NCBI GenBank assembly: GCA_947456625.1
Contig: CANGQJ010000019.1
Coordinates: forward strand, 1-32,026
From: Bacteroidota bacterium
Lineage (GTDB): Bacteria; Bacteroidota; Bacteroidia; Chitinophagales; Chitinophagaceae
Direction of reading: 5' to 3'
DNA length: 32,026 bases
Shown: piece by piece, positions 7,023 through 14,590 of the stretch
Numbering within the stretch: the stretch's first letter is position 1
How the letters are laid out: every line of letters starts with the position of its first letter
Made by a program: the position numbers and the translations under genes
Notes under the pieces: generated by a model
Database searches by the model: none
What the model was told of the DNA's origin: nothing
The model's input: only the letters and a program-made list of their open reading frames with translations

Positions 7023-9437
7023 TTATTTCAAATACTTGTCTAGCCAGCGACCTTGCTCATACAATAAGTGTAACAAATTTTCTTTCCCTTTATAACCATG
7101 GGCTTCGTATGGTAAGTAAACAAAACGAGCAGTACCTCCATGCCCTTTGATAGCTGCATATAAGCGCTCACTATTTATTGGAAACGTACCGGTATTGTCG
7201 TCGGCTTCGCCATGTGTCATTAATAATGGTGCTTTAATTTTATCAGCAAAAGCAAAAGGACTCATTTCTAAATACAATTGTGGTGCTTGCCAAAAAGTAC
7301 GTTCTTCGTTTTGGAATCCAAAAGGCGTTAGTGTTCTGTTATAAGCTCCACTTCGTGCAATACCAGTTTTAAATAAATTGGTATGTGCAAGTAAATTTGC
7401 AGTCATAAAAGCACCATAGCTATGTCCTCCAACTGCCATTCTTTTTCTATCTCCCACTCCCATTTCCACTAATTTATCAATTGCAGCCGAAGCATTTAAT
7501 TCCAATTGATTTACAAAATCATCATTTGGTTTTTTATCTGGAGATGTTGCTACAATTGGCATTTCTGCATTGTCTAATATTGCATAGCCTTGTGTTACAT
7601 AAAATACGGGTGAGCCCCAAGATAACATGGTGAATTTATGTTGGTTACCTCTAATTTGACTTGCGTCGGCAGCACTTGTAAATTCACGAGGATAAGCCCA
7701 AATTAAAGCTGGAAGCGGACCATCTTTTTCCTTGTTATACCCTTTTGGCAAATATAAATCTCCTGTTAAATCTATACCATCCTTACGCTTGTATTTAATT
7801 TTTTCTTTAGTTACTCCTTCCATACCAGCATATGGGTTTGCAAATTGGGTAAGTGTTAAAGTATTAGCAAGGCCAGCACCAGATTTAATGTAGTAATTAG
7901 GTACCTCTTTTTCTGTTTCACGACGGGTAATAATTTTTAAACTATTAACGTCTAATACATCGGCAATATATTCAAAACAATTTTCTGCACAACGCCAAAT
8001 TATTTCCTTTTGCTTAGTTTGTAAATTAAACTTAGCCAAATATGGTAAGTCTCCTTTATCAGAAGCCCCAGTTGTGTTGTTGAACAAGATGGTTTGACCG
8101 TCTTTTAATAAAGCAATTACTTCTTCACCATATTTATTTTTTTCAGTAACTGGAGAACCTGGATTGTTATAAGCGTCAGTTGTATTACCTTCGTATAATT
8201 TTCTTAAACTGTTTTTACCGCTATTGTAAATACTTACTTTATAAAGTTGTTTGGAACGTTGTTGTTCTGTAACCAAAGCAATTTCATCATTACCCCAATT
8301 GGTTCTGCTATATCTAGTTTCTGTTTTAAATAATTCCTTAGCTTCTCCTTTAAATGGCGCTGCTAAAGCATAAACTGCATCATGAAATGGAACTTTCTTT
8401 TTTATCAAACCACTATCTAAAGGCAAAGCGTAAGTTATAGTTGCGGCTGCATCGTTTCTCCAATCAAATGCACGTGGTACATTTTGTACATTATCATAAC
8501 CCGAAGGTGTACTTTCTGCTGAAGGTAAATTTGCTAAACTATGTACTAAATTTCCTTTTGTATCTGTGATAAAAACATTAGCAGCAAAACCATAAGCTGG
8601 GACTAAATAAGAAAATGGCTTATTTAATGTACGGGTTAAAAAATATTGCTTGTCAGGTGAAACCGAAATACTTGATAAAATGCTAGGCTTACCAATTTTA
8701 GTTTCTACTCCATTGTTATTTTTAACCAATTGTACTGTTGTAAAATAATCAAATAAATATTCATCAAATGGCGACTTTATTAAATCTTGATAAGTCACGC
8801 TAGGTGATACTTTACCTAAATTTTCTTGGATAGTTGGTCCTTTTGGTGTGATTGGTTTTTTTGCTACTTTAGCTGGATCATTCACATTAGTTTTATACAA
8901 TAAATTGGCATCATCTAACCAAATTAAAGTGTTTCCTAAAACAATATTTGCAGCCGTGGTATTTACTTTTTTACAAGTTAAACTGCTGATATCAATAACA
9001 TAAACGTCTACTTTATTTTGTAAGACATTAAAAAAAGCAATTTTATTTTCGCTATGATTCCATGTAGGACTTAATGCTGACAAACTAGTAGGCAAACCTT
9101 TTATATCTAAAGTTTTATTTGTACCAACTTGCTTTAGGACTAAACGATTAATAAATGTTTGACGTGTAAGCGAAGCATTTAATGGATTAATCCTAAGACC
9201 AGCAATTTTAAGTTCAGGTTGACCTAGTTCTTCTACTGTGGGATAAGAATTGCGCTCCATTATAAGCATGTATTTTGCCGTTGAATTTACACTTACTCCG
9301 GGCGTTGGAGGTGCTAATAATAAATCTGAAATTACTTTGGGTGGTAATTGGTAACTAGTAGCATCCTGTGCCATTAAAAAAATGGAACTACTACAAAATG
9401 TCACAAACAAAAAAACCGATTTTATAAATTTTTGCAT
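7023..9437 (-). CDS. Exported S9 family peptidase, glutamyl endopeptidase (S9D)-like
   Basis: The 804-residue protein has a signal peptide (about 1-23, ending LMAQ), a beta-propeller region (about 60-520) and a C-terminal alpha/beta hydrolase domain (about 545-804). The catalytic triad is visible: Ser673 in GGHSYGAFM, Asp746 in HGEADDN, His780 in YEAHGY. The stretch IARSGAYNRTLTPFGFQ is characteristic, from memory, of the S9D glutamyl endopeptidase group (chloroplast CGEP) rather than classical prolyl oligopeptidases or DPP-IV. It probably trims peptides after acidic residues in the periplasm or outside; exact specificity is inference. It is monocistronic, convergent with ABC-F and divergent from pfkA. 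No clear promoter was found. Confidence 0.9.
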   Translation of the reverse strand: MQKFIKSVFLFVTFCSSSIFLMAQDATSYQLPPKVISDLLLAPPTPGVSVNSTAKYMLIMERNSYPTVEELGQPELKIAGLRINPLNASLTRQTFINRLVLKQVGTNKTLDIKGLPTSLSALSPTWNHSENKIAFFNVLQNKVDVYVIDISSLTCKKVNTTAANIVLGNTLIWLDDANLLYKTNVNDPAKVAKKPITPKGPTIQENLGKVSPSVTYQDLIKSPFDEYLFDYFTTVQLVKNNNGVETKIGKPSILSSISVSPDKQYFLTRTLNKPFSYLVPAYGFAANVFITDTKGNLVHSLANLPSAESTPSGYDNVQNVPRAFDWRNDAAATITYALPLDSGLIKKKVPFHDAVYALAAPFKGEAKELFKTETRYSRTNWGNDEIALVTEQQRSKQLYKVSIYNSGKNSLRKLYEGNTTDAYNNPGSPVTEKNKYGEEVIALLKDGQTILFNNTTGASDKGDLPYLAKFNLQTKQKEIIWRCAENCFEYIADVLDVNSLKIITRRETEKEVPNYYIKSGAGLANTLTLTQFANPYAGMEGVTKEKIKYKRKDGIDLTGDLYLPKGYNKEKDGPLPALIWAYPREFTSAADASQIRGNQHKFTMLSWGSPVFYVTQGYAILDNAEMPIVATSPDKKPNDDFVNQLELNASAAIDKLVEMGVGDRKRMAVGGHSYGAFMTANLLAHTNLFKTGIARSGAYNRTLTPFGFQNEERTFWQAPQLYLEMSPFAFADKIKAPLLMTHGEADDNTGTFPINSERLYAAIKGHGGTARFVYLPYEAHGYKGKENLLHLLYEQGRWLDKYLK

Positions 9438-9543
9438 TGTTAAAATATTTGAATGAATTTAATCAAAAACCAATTCAAACGATTGAAATTTGGATGAACG
9501 TGCAAAAAAACTAACAAATGATTGGAAAATGAAAGAAAAATAC

Positions 9544-9593
9544 CCACATCGAAAACGATATCGTGGTAAATTGGCTTCAATTGTTTAAATTTG
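9544..9593 (+). promoter_or_regulatory. pfkA upstream region: -7 box and dyad element
   Basis: TAAATTTG (9586-9593) matches the Bacteroidota -7 element; no TTTG is present at the -33 position. Instead, a G+C-richer dyad occupies that place: CCAC (9544-9547) mirrored by GTGG (9563-9566), with ATCG (9548-9551) and CGAT (9556-9559) inside and an imperfect 14-base palindrome with a central CG (9550-9563, 10 of 14 positions symmetric). This could be an operator for a regulator acting at a weak promoter, or a hairpin. The leader to the pfkA ATG would be about 65 bases. The rest of the 227-base spacer is featureless AT-rich sequence. Confidence 0.35.
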
Positions 9594-9664
9594 GGGCTCA
9601 GTCTTGGCTATAGTATATTGATTTATGATTGTAAATCAACACATTAAAGAATAATTGATTATTT

Positions 9665-10651
9665 ATGTCAGCTAAAAAAGTAACTAAAATTGCAGTGCTA
9701 ACTTCTGGTGGAGATGCGCCAGGTATGAACGCCGCAATTAGAGCAGTGGTTAGAACAGGTATATATAATGGTTTAGAAGTATTTGGAGTGACCAGAGGAT
9801 ACAATGGTATGATTGAGGACGATATATTTGAAATGGACTCTAAATCGGTTGCAAATATTATTCAAAGAGGCGGTACTATATTAAAGACAGCAAGAAGTAA
9901 GGACTTTTTTACACCAGAAGGACGTCAAATTGCATATGATAACCTTAAAAAAAGAGACATTAACGGGATCGTTGTCATTGGTGGAGATGGAAGTTTTAAA
10001 GGGGCTCAAAAATTCAGTAATGAATTTGATATCCCTTGTATTGGACTTCCTGGCACTATTGACAAGGATATTGCGGGAAGCGATTTTACAATTGGTTTTG
10101 ATACTGCTGTAAATACCGCTGTGGAAGCTATTGACAAAATTAGAGATACAGCCGATGCTCATGACCGTTTATTTGTGGTTGAAGTAATGGGGCGTGATGC
10201 TGGATACATTGCACTGCACAGTGGAATAGCTACTGGTGCTGAAAATATTTTAATTCCAGAATCAAAAACAGATATGGAAGCACTTGTTCGTGCTTTAACT
10301 GAAAAAGAAAAAAGAAAAAAATTAGTTAACCTAATTGTTGTAGCCGAAGGTGATGAATTTGGTGGTGGCAATCATGTAGGTGATTTCTTAAAACAACGTT
10401 TACCAAATGCAGATATTAGAGTTTGTATTTTAGGACATATTCAACGTGGTGGTGCACCAAGTTGCCTAGACCGATTAATTGCTAGTCGCATGGGTTATCA
10501 TGCTGTGGAATGCTTAATAAATGGCACACATAATGTTATGGTGGGGATTGAGGACAATAAAATGAAATATACCCCACTTGATAATGCCGTAAAAGCAAAA
10601 CAAAAAATTTCAGAAGAGTGGTTAAAGATTGTAAAAATCTTAGCTAGCTAA
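9665..10651 (+). CDS. pfkA: ATP-dependent 6-phosphofructokinase
   Basis: The 328-residue enzyme phosphorylates fructose-6-phosphate to fructose-1,6-bisphosphate, the committing step of glycolysis. Motifs: SGGDAPGMNAAIR (14-26, nucleotide binding), GGDGS (106-110) and PGTIDKD (129-135) with catalytic Asp133. The glycines at 109 and 130 correspond to E. coli Gly104 and Gly124 and indicate ATP, not pyrophosphate, as donor. Later motifs are VVEVMGRDAGY and ILGHIQRGGAPSC (substrate binding). One difference: the usual TIDND is TIDKD, a Lys next to the catalytic Asp. Length is typical of bacterial PfkA (about 320). pyk follows after 41 bases, so the two are probably cotranscribed. Confidence 0.96.
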   Translation: MSAKKVTKIAVLTSGGDAPGMNAAIRAVVRTGIYNGLEVFGVTRGYNGMIEDDIFEMDSKSVANIIQRGGTILKTARSKDFFTPEGRQIAYDNLKKRDINGIVVIGGDGSFKGAQKFSNEFDIPCIGLPGTIDKDIAGSDFTIGFDTAVNTAVEAIDKIRDTADAHDRLFVVEVMGRDAGYIALHSGIATGAENILIPESKTDMEALVRALTEKEKRKKLVNLIVVAEGDEFGGGNHVGDFLKQRLPNADIRVCILGHIQRGGAPSCLDRLIASRMGYHAVECLINGTHNVMVGIEDNKMKYTPLDNAVKAKQKISEEWLKIVKILAS

Positions 10652-10692
10652 AAACATAATAAGAAAAATTAACCCAATCAATAAAAAATATA

Positions 10693-12144
10693 ATGAGCGA
10701 TCAAAATTTAAAACAAATACATCACAGAACTAAAATAGTTGCAACAGTAGGTCCAGCATGTGAAACATATGACCAACTTAAAGCACTTGTAATAGCTGGT
10801 GTTAATGTATTTCGTTTAAACTTTTCACACGGCAGTCACGAGGATAAGAAAAAAATAATTGACAATATTCGTGGAATTAATAAAGAATTGGGTTTGACTG
10901 TTGCCATTTTAGGGGATTTACAAGGCCCTAAATTGCGTGTAGGTGAAATTGAAAATAATCGTTTAGAAGTAAAAGAAGGCGATGTACTTACTTTAACAAA
11001 TGAAAAGTGCATTGGCACCATGGAAAAAATATATGTTTCCTACCCTAACCTTGCAGGTGATGTGGTTGTTGGAAATACTATTATGATTGACGATGGTAAA
11101 ATTGAAGTAAAAGTAAAAAGTGTTGAAGCAAACAATGATGTAAAAGTTACAGTAAGCTTAGGCGGAATTATTTCATCTAAAAAAGGTTTAAACTTACCTG
11201 ATACAAAAATTTCTTTACCAGCTTTAACTGAAAAGGATTTAATAGATGCTGAATTTATTATTAAAGAGGAATTAGACTGGGTTGCTTTAAGTTTTGTAAA
11301 ACGTGTGGCTGATATTGAAATGTTAAGAGAAATCTTAAACAGACATAAGAGCAAATCTAAAATCATTGCTAAAATTGAAATGCCTGAAGCAATTGTTAAT
11401 TTACGTGACATTATAGTTGCAAGTGATGGTATTATGGTAGCACGTGGTGACTTGGGTGTGGAGCTTCCAGTTGAAAAAATCCCTTTAATTCAAAAAGAAA
11501 TTATTAAAAAGTGTTTGCATAGAGCAAAACCTGTAATTGTAGCTACTCAAATGATGGAGTCTATGATTGACAGAGTAAAACCAAACCGTTCTGAAATCAC
11601 TGACGTTGCCAATGCGGTAATTGAGGGTGCAGATGCGGTTATGTTAAGTGGAGAAACTGCAACAGGTCAATTCCCTGTATTGGTTATTGAAACCATGCGT
11701 AAAATTATTTCTGAAGTTGAAAAATATGGTTACAACTATAACCGATCTGAGGATTTAAAACCTCAGCCACATTCCCCTTCATTTATTAGTGATGCACTTT
11801 GTTATAATGCTTGTAAACTTGCAGAGGACGCTGATGCACAAGGTTTAGTAGGTATGACACAAAGTGGATATACTGCATTTATGTTAAGTAGTTTCCGTCC
11901 TAAAGCCCCATTATTTATTTTCACTAAAGAGAAAAGCTTAGTGAACCAATTAAGCCTAAGCTGGGGCGTGAAAGCATTTTATTATGACAAAGAGGAAAGC
12001 TTAGATAAAATAATTACGGATCAAATTAAATTATTAAAAGAAAGCGGATTTGTTAAGAAAGATGATATTGTAGTAAATACAGGAAGTACACCAGTACAAC
12101 TACATTTACCAACCAATATGATTAAGATCAATAAAGTTGATTAA
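10693..12144 (+). CDS. pyk: Pyruvate kinase
   Basis: The 483-residue enzyme converts phosphoenolpyruvate and ADP to pyruvate and ATP. It shows the standard order of motifs: TKIVATVGPAC, FRLNFSHGSHED, GDLQGPKLRVG, MIDDGKIEVKV at the lid domain, LSFVKR, AKIEMPEA with the metal-binding Glu, MVARGDLGVELP, ATQMMESMI and ADAVMLSGETATGQFP. The C-terminal domain (about 360-483) is complete, ending near NTGSTPVQLH. No extra PEP-utiliser domain is attached. It lies 41 bases after pfkA and is followed by a strong terminator, so pfkA-pyk form a compact glycolytic transcript pairing the two irreversible steps. Confidence 0.97.
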   Translation: MSDQNLKQIHHRTKIVATVGPACETYDQLKALVIAGVNVFRLNFSHGSHEDKKKIIDNIRGINKELGLTVAILGDLQGPKLRVGEIENNRLEVKEGDVLTLTNEKCIGTMEKIYVSYPNLAGDVVVGNTIMIDDGKIEVKVKSVEANNDVKVTVSLGGIISSKKGLNLPDTKISLPALTEKDLIDAEFIIKEELDWVALSFVKRVADIEMLREILNRHKSKSKIIAKIEMPEAIVNLRDIIVASDGIMVARGDLGVELPVEKIPLIQKEIIKKCLHRAKPVIVATQMMESMIDRVKPNRSEITDVANAVIEGADAVMLSGETATGQFPVLVIETMRKIISEVEKYGYNYNRSEDLKPQPHSPSFISDALCYNACKLAEDADAQGLVGMTQSGYTAFMLSSFRPKAPLFIFTKEKSLVNQLSLSWGVKAFYYDKEESLDKIITDQIKLLKESGFVKKDDIVVNTGSTPVQLHLPTNMIKINKVD

Positions 12145-12151
12145 AACTAAA

Positions 12152-12182
12152 AACGCTCCTTTTTTACAGGAGCGTTTTTTTT
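12152..12182 (+). terminator. Rho-independent terminator of pfkA-pyk
   Basis: A perfect CGCTCCT/AGGAGCG stem (12154-12160 with 12168-12174), extended by A-T pairs, closes a short loop and is followed by eight T (12175-12182). It begins 8 bases after the pyk stop and separates pfkA-pyk from nagB. Confidence 0.9.
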
Positions 12183-12214
12183 GTATATTTATTATGTAAA
12201 ATAACTCGATTGCC

Positions 12215-14113
12215 ATGCTTGAATCATTTGAAAAAGTTCCCGTTAAAATTTACAAAAACCCAACCGAGGGTTCTAATGCAGTTGCGGCTCAAATTGCAAA
12301 ACTTATTAGAGAAAAGCAAGCTCATAACCAACCTTGTGTTTTAGGAATGGCAACTGGAGCTACTCCTATTTTATTGTATAAGGAACTAGTGCGTATGCAC
12401 AAGGAGGAAGGCTTGAGTTTTAAAAACGTAATTACTATTAATTTAGACGAGTATTATCCAATTCCTAGAGATGCTTATCAAAGTTATTGGAGTTTTATGC
12501 ATAGGCATTTATTTAATCTTGTAGACATTGATCCTAAAAATATAAATTTACCAAATTCAGAATGGAATAAGGATGAATTAAAAGAAAGCTGTTTAGCTTA
12601 CGAGCAAACCATTGAAAAAATTGGTGGCATTGATTTACAAATTTTAGGAATTGGTAAAAATGGTCATATTGGATTTAACGAACCGGGATCTAGTTTTCAT
12701 TCAAAAACAAGGGTTATTCATTTAGACAATCAAACACGTATTGCTAATTTATATGAGTGGCATGATATGAACAAAGTGCCAAGACTAGCTATCACAGTGG
12801 GTATTAGCAGTATTATGAAAGCTAAAAAAATTGTACTACTTGCATGGGGAAACAAAGCCGATATTATTGCTAAAGCAGTTGAGGGCGACGTAACAGAACA
12901 AATTCCTGCAAGTGTTTTACAAAACCACGATGACTGTACATTTGTTATTGATGAATATGCTGCTGCCGAATTAACCCGCAATAAAGCACCTTGGTTAACG
13001 GGTGCCAATGACTGGTCTGCTCAAATGATAAAAAAAGCAGTGATAGAACTTGCATTAAAATTAGACAAAACAGTGCTAAGTTTAACCGCAGACGATTATA
13101 AAGAAAATAGTTTAGCCGATTTATTGGTTTTAAAGGAATCGGTGTATGAAATTAATTTACAAGTGTTTTACATGTTGCGTGATTCCATTACAGGCTGGCC
13201 TGGGGGAAAACCAAATGCTGTAATTCCTGCACATCCTGAGCGTAGTACACCACATCCAAAACGTGTGATGATATTCTCTCCGCATCCTGACGATGATATA
13301 ATTAGTATGGGAGGAACTTTTATGCGTTTACATGACCAAGGGCATGATGTGCATGTAGCTTATCAAACCAGCGGAAACATTGCTGTAACAGACGAGTTTG
13401 TAACCCGCTTTTTAGATTTTGCAGTGGGTTTTGAAGATATGTTTGGCATTGACAATAAAAAAAGCAATGAAATTTTATCGGAAGCAAGAACTTTTTTAGG
13501 TAATAAAAAAGCGGGTGATTTAGATACTACTGAAATCAGAGCTATTAAAGGTTTAATAAGACGTTGCGAAGCAAAAGCAACTTGTAGATATGTAGGAATA
13601 GCAGAGGACAATTATCATTTTTTAAATTTACCATTTTATGAAACTGGGGCTATTGATAAAAAACCAATGGGCGAACAGGATGTAATTATTACAATGGAAT
13701 TATTAAGAAAAATTAAACCACATCAAATTTATTGTGCTGGTGACTTAGCCGATCCGCATGGCACTCACAAAGTTTGTTTAGAAGTTATTTTTGAAAGTAT
13801 GCGTCGAATAAAAGCAGCTGGTGATGATTGGGTTAAGGATTGTTGGGTATGGTTGTATAAAGGTGCATGGCAGGAATGGGATATTTCAGAAATTGAGATG
13901 GCGGTTCCAATGAGTCCCGACCAAGTAATGAAAAAACGTTTTGGCATATTTATACATCAGTCTCAAAAAGATAGTGTTCCTTTTCAGGGAACCGATGCTA
14001 GGGAATTTTGGCAAAGGGCTGAAATTAGGAATGCCAATACGGCTAATTTATACGCAAGTTTGGGACTTACCAAATATGCTGCAATTGAGGCCTTTGTTAG
14101 ATGGCATTATTAG
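12215..14113 (+). CDS. nagB: Glucosamine-6-phosphate deaminase fused to PIG-L-type deacetylase domain
   Basis: The 632-residue protein has two domains. Residues 1-265 are a NagB isomerase/deaminase: LDEY with Asp78 (E. coli Asp72), GIGKNGHIGFNEPG with His151 and Glu156 (E. coli His143, Glu148), converting glucosamine-6-phosphate to fructose-6-phosphate and ammonia. Asn149 replaces E. coli Asp141, as in Bacillus NagB, so activity is still expected. Residues about 350-600 are a PIG-L/LmbE zinc hydrolase with PHPDDD (356-361) and DPHGTH (513-518), a family that deacetylates GlcNAc-containing substrates. A helical linker (266-349) joins them. Similar long NagB-like proteins occur in Bacteroides (from memory). 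The fusion suggests deacetylation and deamination in one chain, which is inference. It follows pyk, and its product feeds PfkA. Confidence 0.9.
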   Translation: MLESFEKVPVKIYKNPTEGSNAVAAQIAKLIREKQAHNQPCVLGMATGATPILLYKELVRMHKEEGLSFKNVITINLDEYYPIPRDAYQSYWSFMHRHLFNLVDIDPKNINLPNSEWNKDELKESCLAYEQTIEKIGGIDLQILGIGKNGHIGFNEPGSSFHSKTRVIHLDNQTRIANLYEWHDMNKVPRLAITVGISSIMKAKKIVLLAWGNKADIIAKAVEGDVTEQIPASVLQNHDDCTFVIDEYAAAELTRNKAPWLTGANDWSAQMIKKAVIELALKLDKTVLSLTADDYKENSLADLLVLKESVYEINLQVFYMLRDSITGWPGGKPNAVIPAHPERSTPHPKRVMIFSPHPDDDIISMGGTFMRLHDQGHDVHVAYQTSGNIAVTDEFVTRFLDFAVGFEDMFGIDNKKSNEILSEARTFLGNKKAGDLDTTEIRAIKGLIRRCEAKATCRYVGIAEDNYHFLNLPFYETGAIDKKPMGEQDVIITMELLRKIKPHQIYCAGDLADPHGTHKVCLEVIFESMRRIKAAGDDWVKDCWVWLYKGAWQEWDISEIEMAVPMSPDQVMKKRFGIFIHQSQKDSVPFQGTDAREFWQRAEIRNANTANLYASLGLTKYAAIEAFVRWHY

Positions 14114-14150
14114 ATTTAAGGCATTATTAGTCAATTATTTATCTAATTCC

Positions 14151-14181
14151 TTTGGTAAAATAGGATTTTGGGGTATATTTG
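14151..14181 (+). promoter_or_regulatory. Consensus Bacteroidota promoter for tRNA-Arg
   Basis: TTTG (14151-14154) is followed after exactly 19 bases by TATATTTG (14174-14181), a full match to the -33/-7 consensus. Expected start is near 14187, about 27 bases before the mature tRNA. This makes the tRNA an independent unit, not a read-through product of nagB. Confidence 0.85.
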
Positions 14182-14213
14182 CACCCCTTTCTAGCCTAGC
14201 TAGAGGTTGGAAT

Positions 14214-14287
14214 GGCCCCGTAGCTCAACTGAATAGAGTATTTGACTACGGATCAAAAGGTTTCAGGTTTGAATCCTGACGGGGTCA
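14214..14287 (+). tRNA. tRNA-Arg (anticodon ACG)
   Basis: A complete cloverleaf can be drawn: acceptor 14214-14220 with 14280-14286 (one G-T pair), D stem 14223-14226 with 14236-14239, anticodon stem 14241-14245 with 14253-14257 around loop CTACGGA (anticodon ACG at 14248-14250), T stem 14263-14267 with 14275-14279, discriminator A14287. CCA is not encoded. A34 should be edited to inosine by TadA, reading CGU, CGC and CGA. The D loop has A at positions 15 and 19, and the T loop has T at 56, so the usual G19-C56 tertiary pair is A19-U56 and Levitt pair 15-48 is A-U. Confidence 0.95.
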
Positions 14288-14291
14288 CAAG

Positions 14292-14317
14292 GCCCACGCA
14301 AACAGCGTGGGCTTTTT
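14292..14317 (+). terminator. Terminator after tRNA-Arg
   Basis: A perfect 8-bp GCCCACGC/GCGTGGGC stem (14292-14299 with 14305-14312) with a 5-base loop is followed by five T (14313-14317), four bases after the tRNA. Its T-run also forms the 5' arm of the next inverted repeat. Confidence 0.85.
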
Positions 14318-14397
14318 CGTGCAAAGACGCGAAACAAGCTTGCTTGATTTTGCGGATGAGCACGAAAAAGCAAAAACATCAAGCACTGATGTTTTTG
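14312..14397. repeat. Two adjacent long hairpins
   Basis: Two perfect 11-bp inverted repeats lie end to end. The first (14312-14322 with 14360-14370) encloses a nested hairpin (14335-14339 with 14342-14346) and further partial pairing. The second (14371-14381 with 14387-14397) has a 5-base loop. They follow the tRNA terminator and lead directly into the tandem palindromic repeat. They look like parts of the same extragenic element; no protein is supported here. Confidence 0.75.
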
Positions 14398-14404
14398 AAG
14401 GGCT

Positions 14405-14580
14405 TTGGGTACGACCAATGCGAAGAGGATGTTGCGAAGCAACTATCCCAATGCGTAAAGGATGCGACCAAAGGGAGCAATCCTCTTGGGTACGACCAAT
14501 GCGTAAAGGATGTTGCGAAGCAACTATCCCAATGCGAAGAGGATGTTGCGAAGCAACTATCCCAATGCGTAAAGGATGCA
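14405..14580. repeat. 33-bp palindromic tandem repeat array (REP-like)
   Basis: Three near-identical 33-bp copies (14418-14450, 14499-14531, 14532-14564), one diverged copy (from 14451) and a truncated one (14565-14580). Copies differ mainly at a 4-base site after ATGCG that reads AAGA or TAAA. Each full copy forms a hairpin: GGATGTTGC pairs with GCAACTATCC around loop GAA, with one bulged T. A 13-base block (14405-14417) recurs at 14486-14498, giving an 81-bp higher-order period. The unit has 16 of 33 G+C, above the AT-rich surroundings. Frames stay open on both strands only because 33 is a multiple of 3. With the hairpins at 14312-14397 it fills the 303-base space between the tRNA and the convergent ggt gene. 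Confidence 0.85.
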
Positions 14581-14590
14581 AAAGTAGTTG

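Noticed and set aside
12180..12209. nagB promoter TTTG, 18 bases, TAACTCGA
   Set aside because: The TTTG is part of the pyk terminator tail, and the -7 box lacks the TTTG half, so the match is not convincing.
12659..12685. NagB active-site loss (Asn for E. coli Asp141)
   Set aside because: Bacillus NagB also has Asn there, and the other catalytic residues are intact, so inactivation is not supported.
14418..14580. CRISPR-like array of 33-bp repeats
   Set aside because: The copies are mostly head-to-tail without unique spacers, repeats differ at fixed sites, and no cas gene is present in the window.
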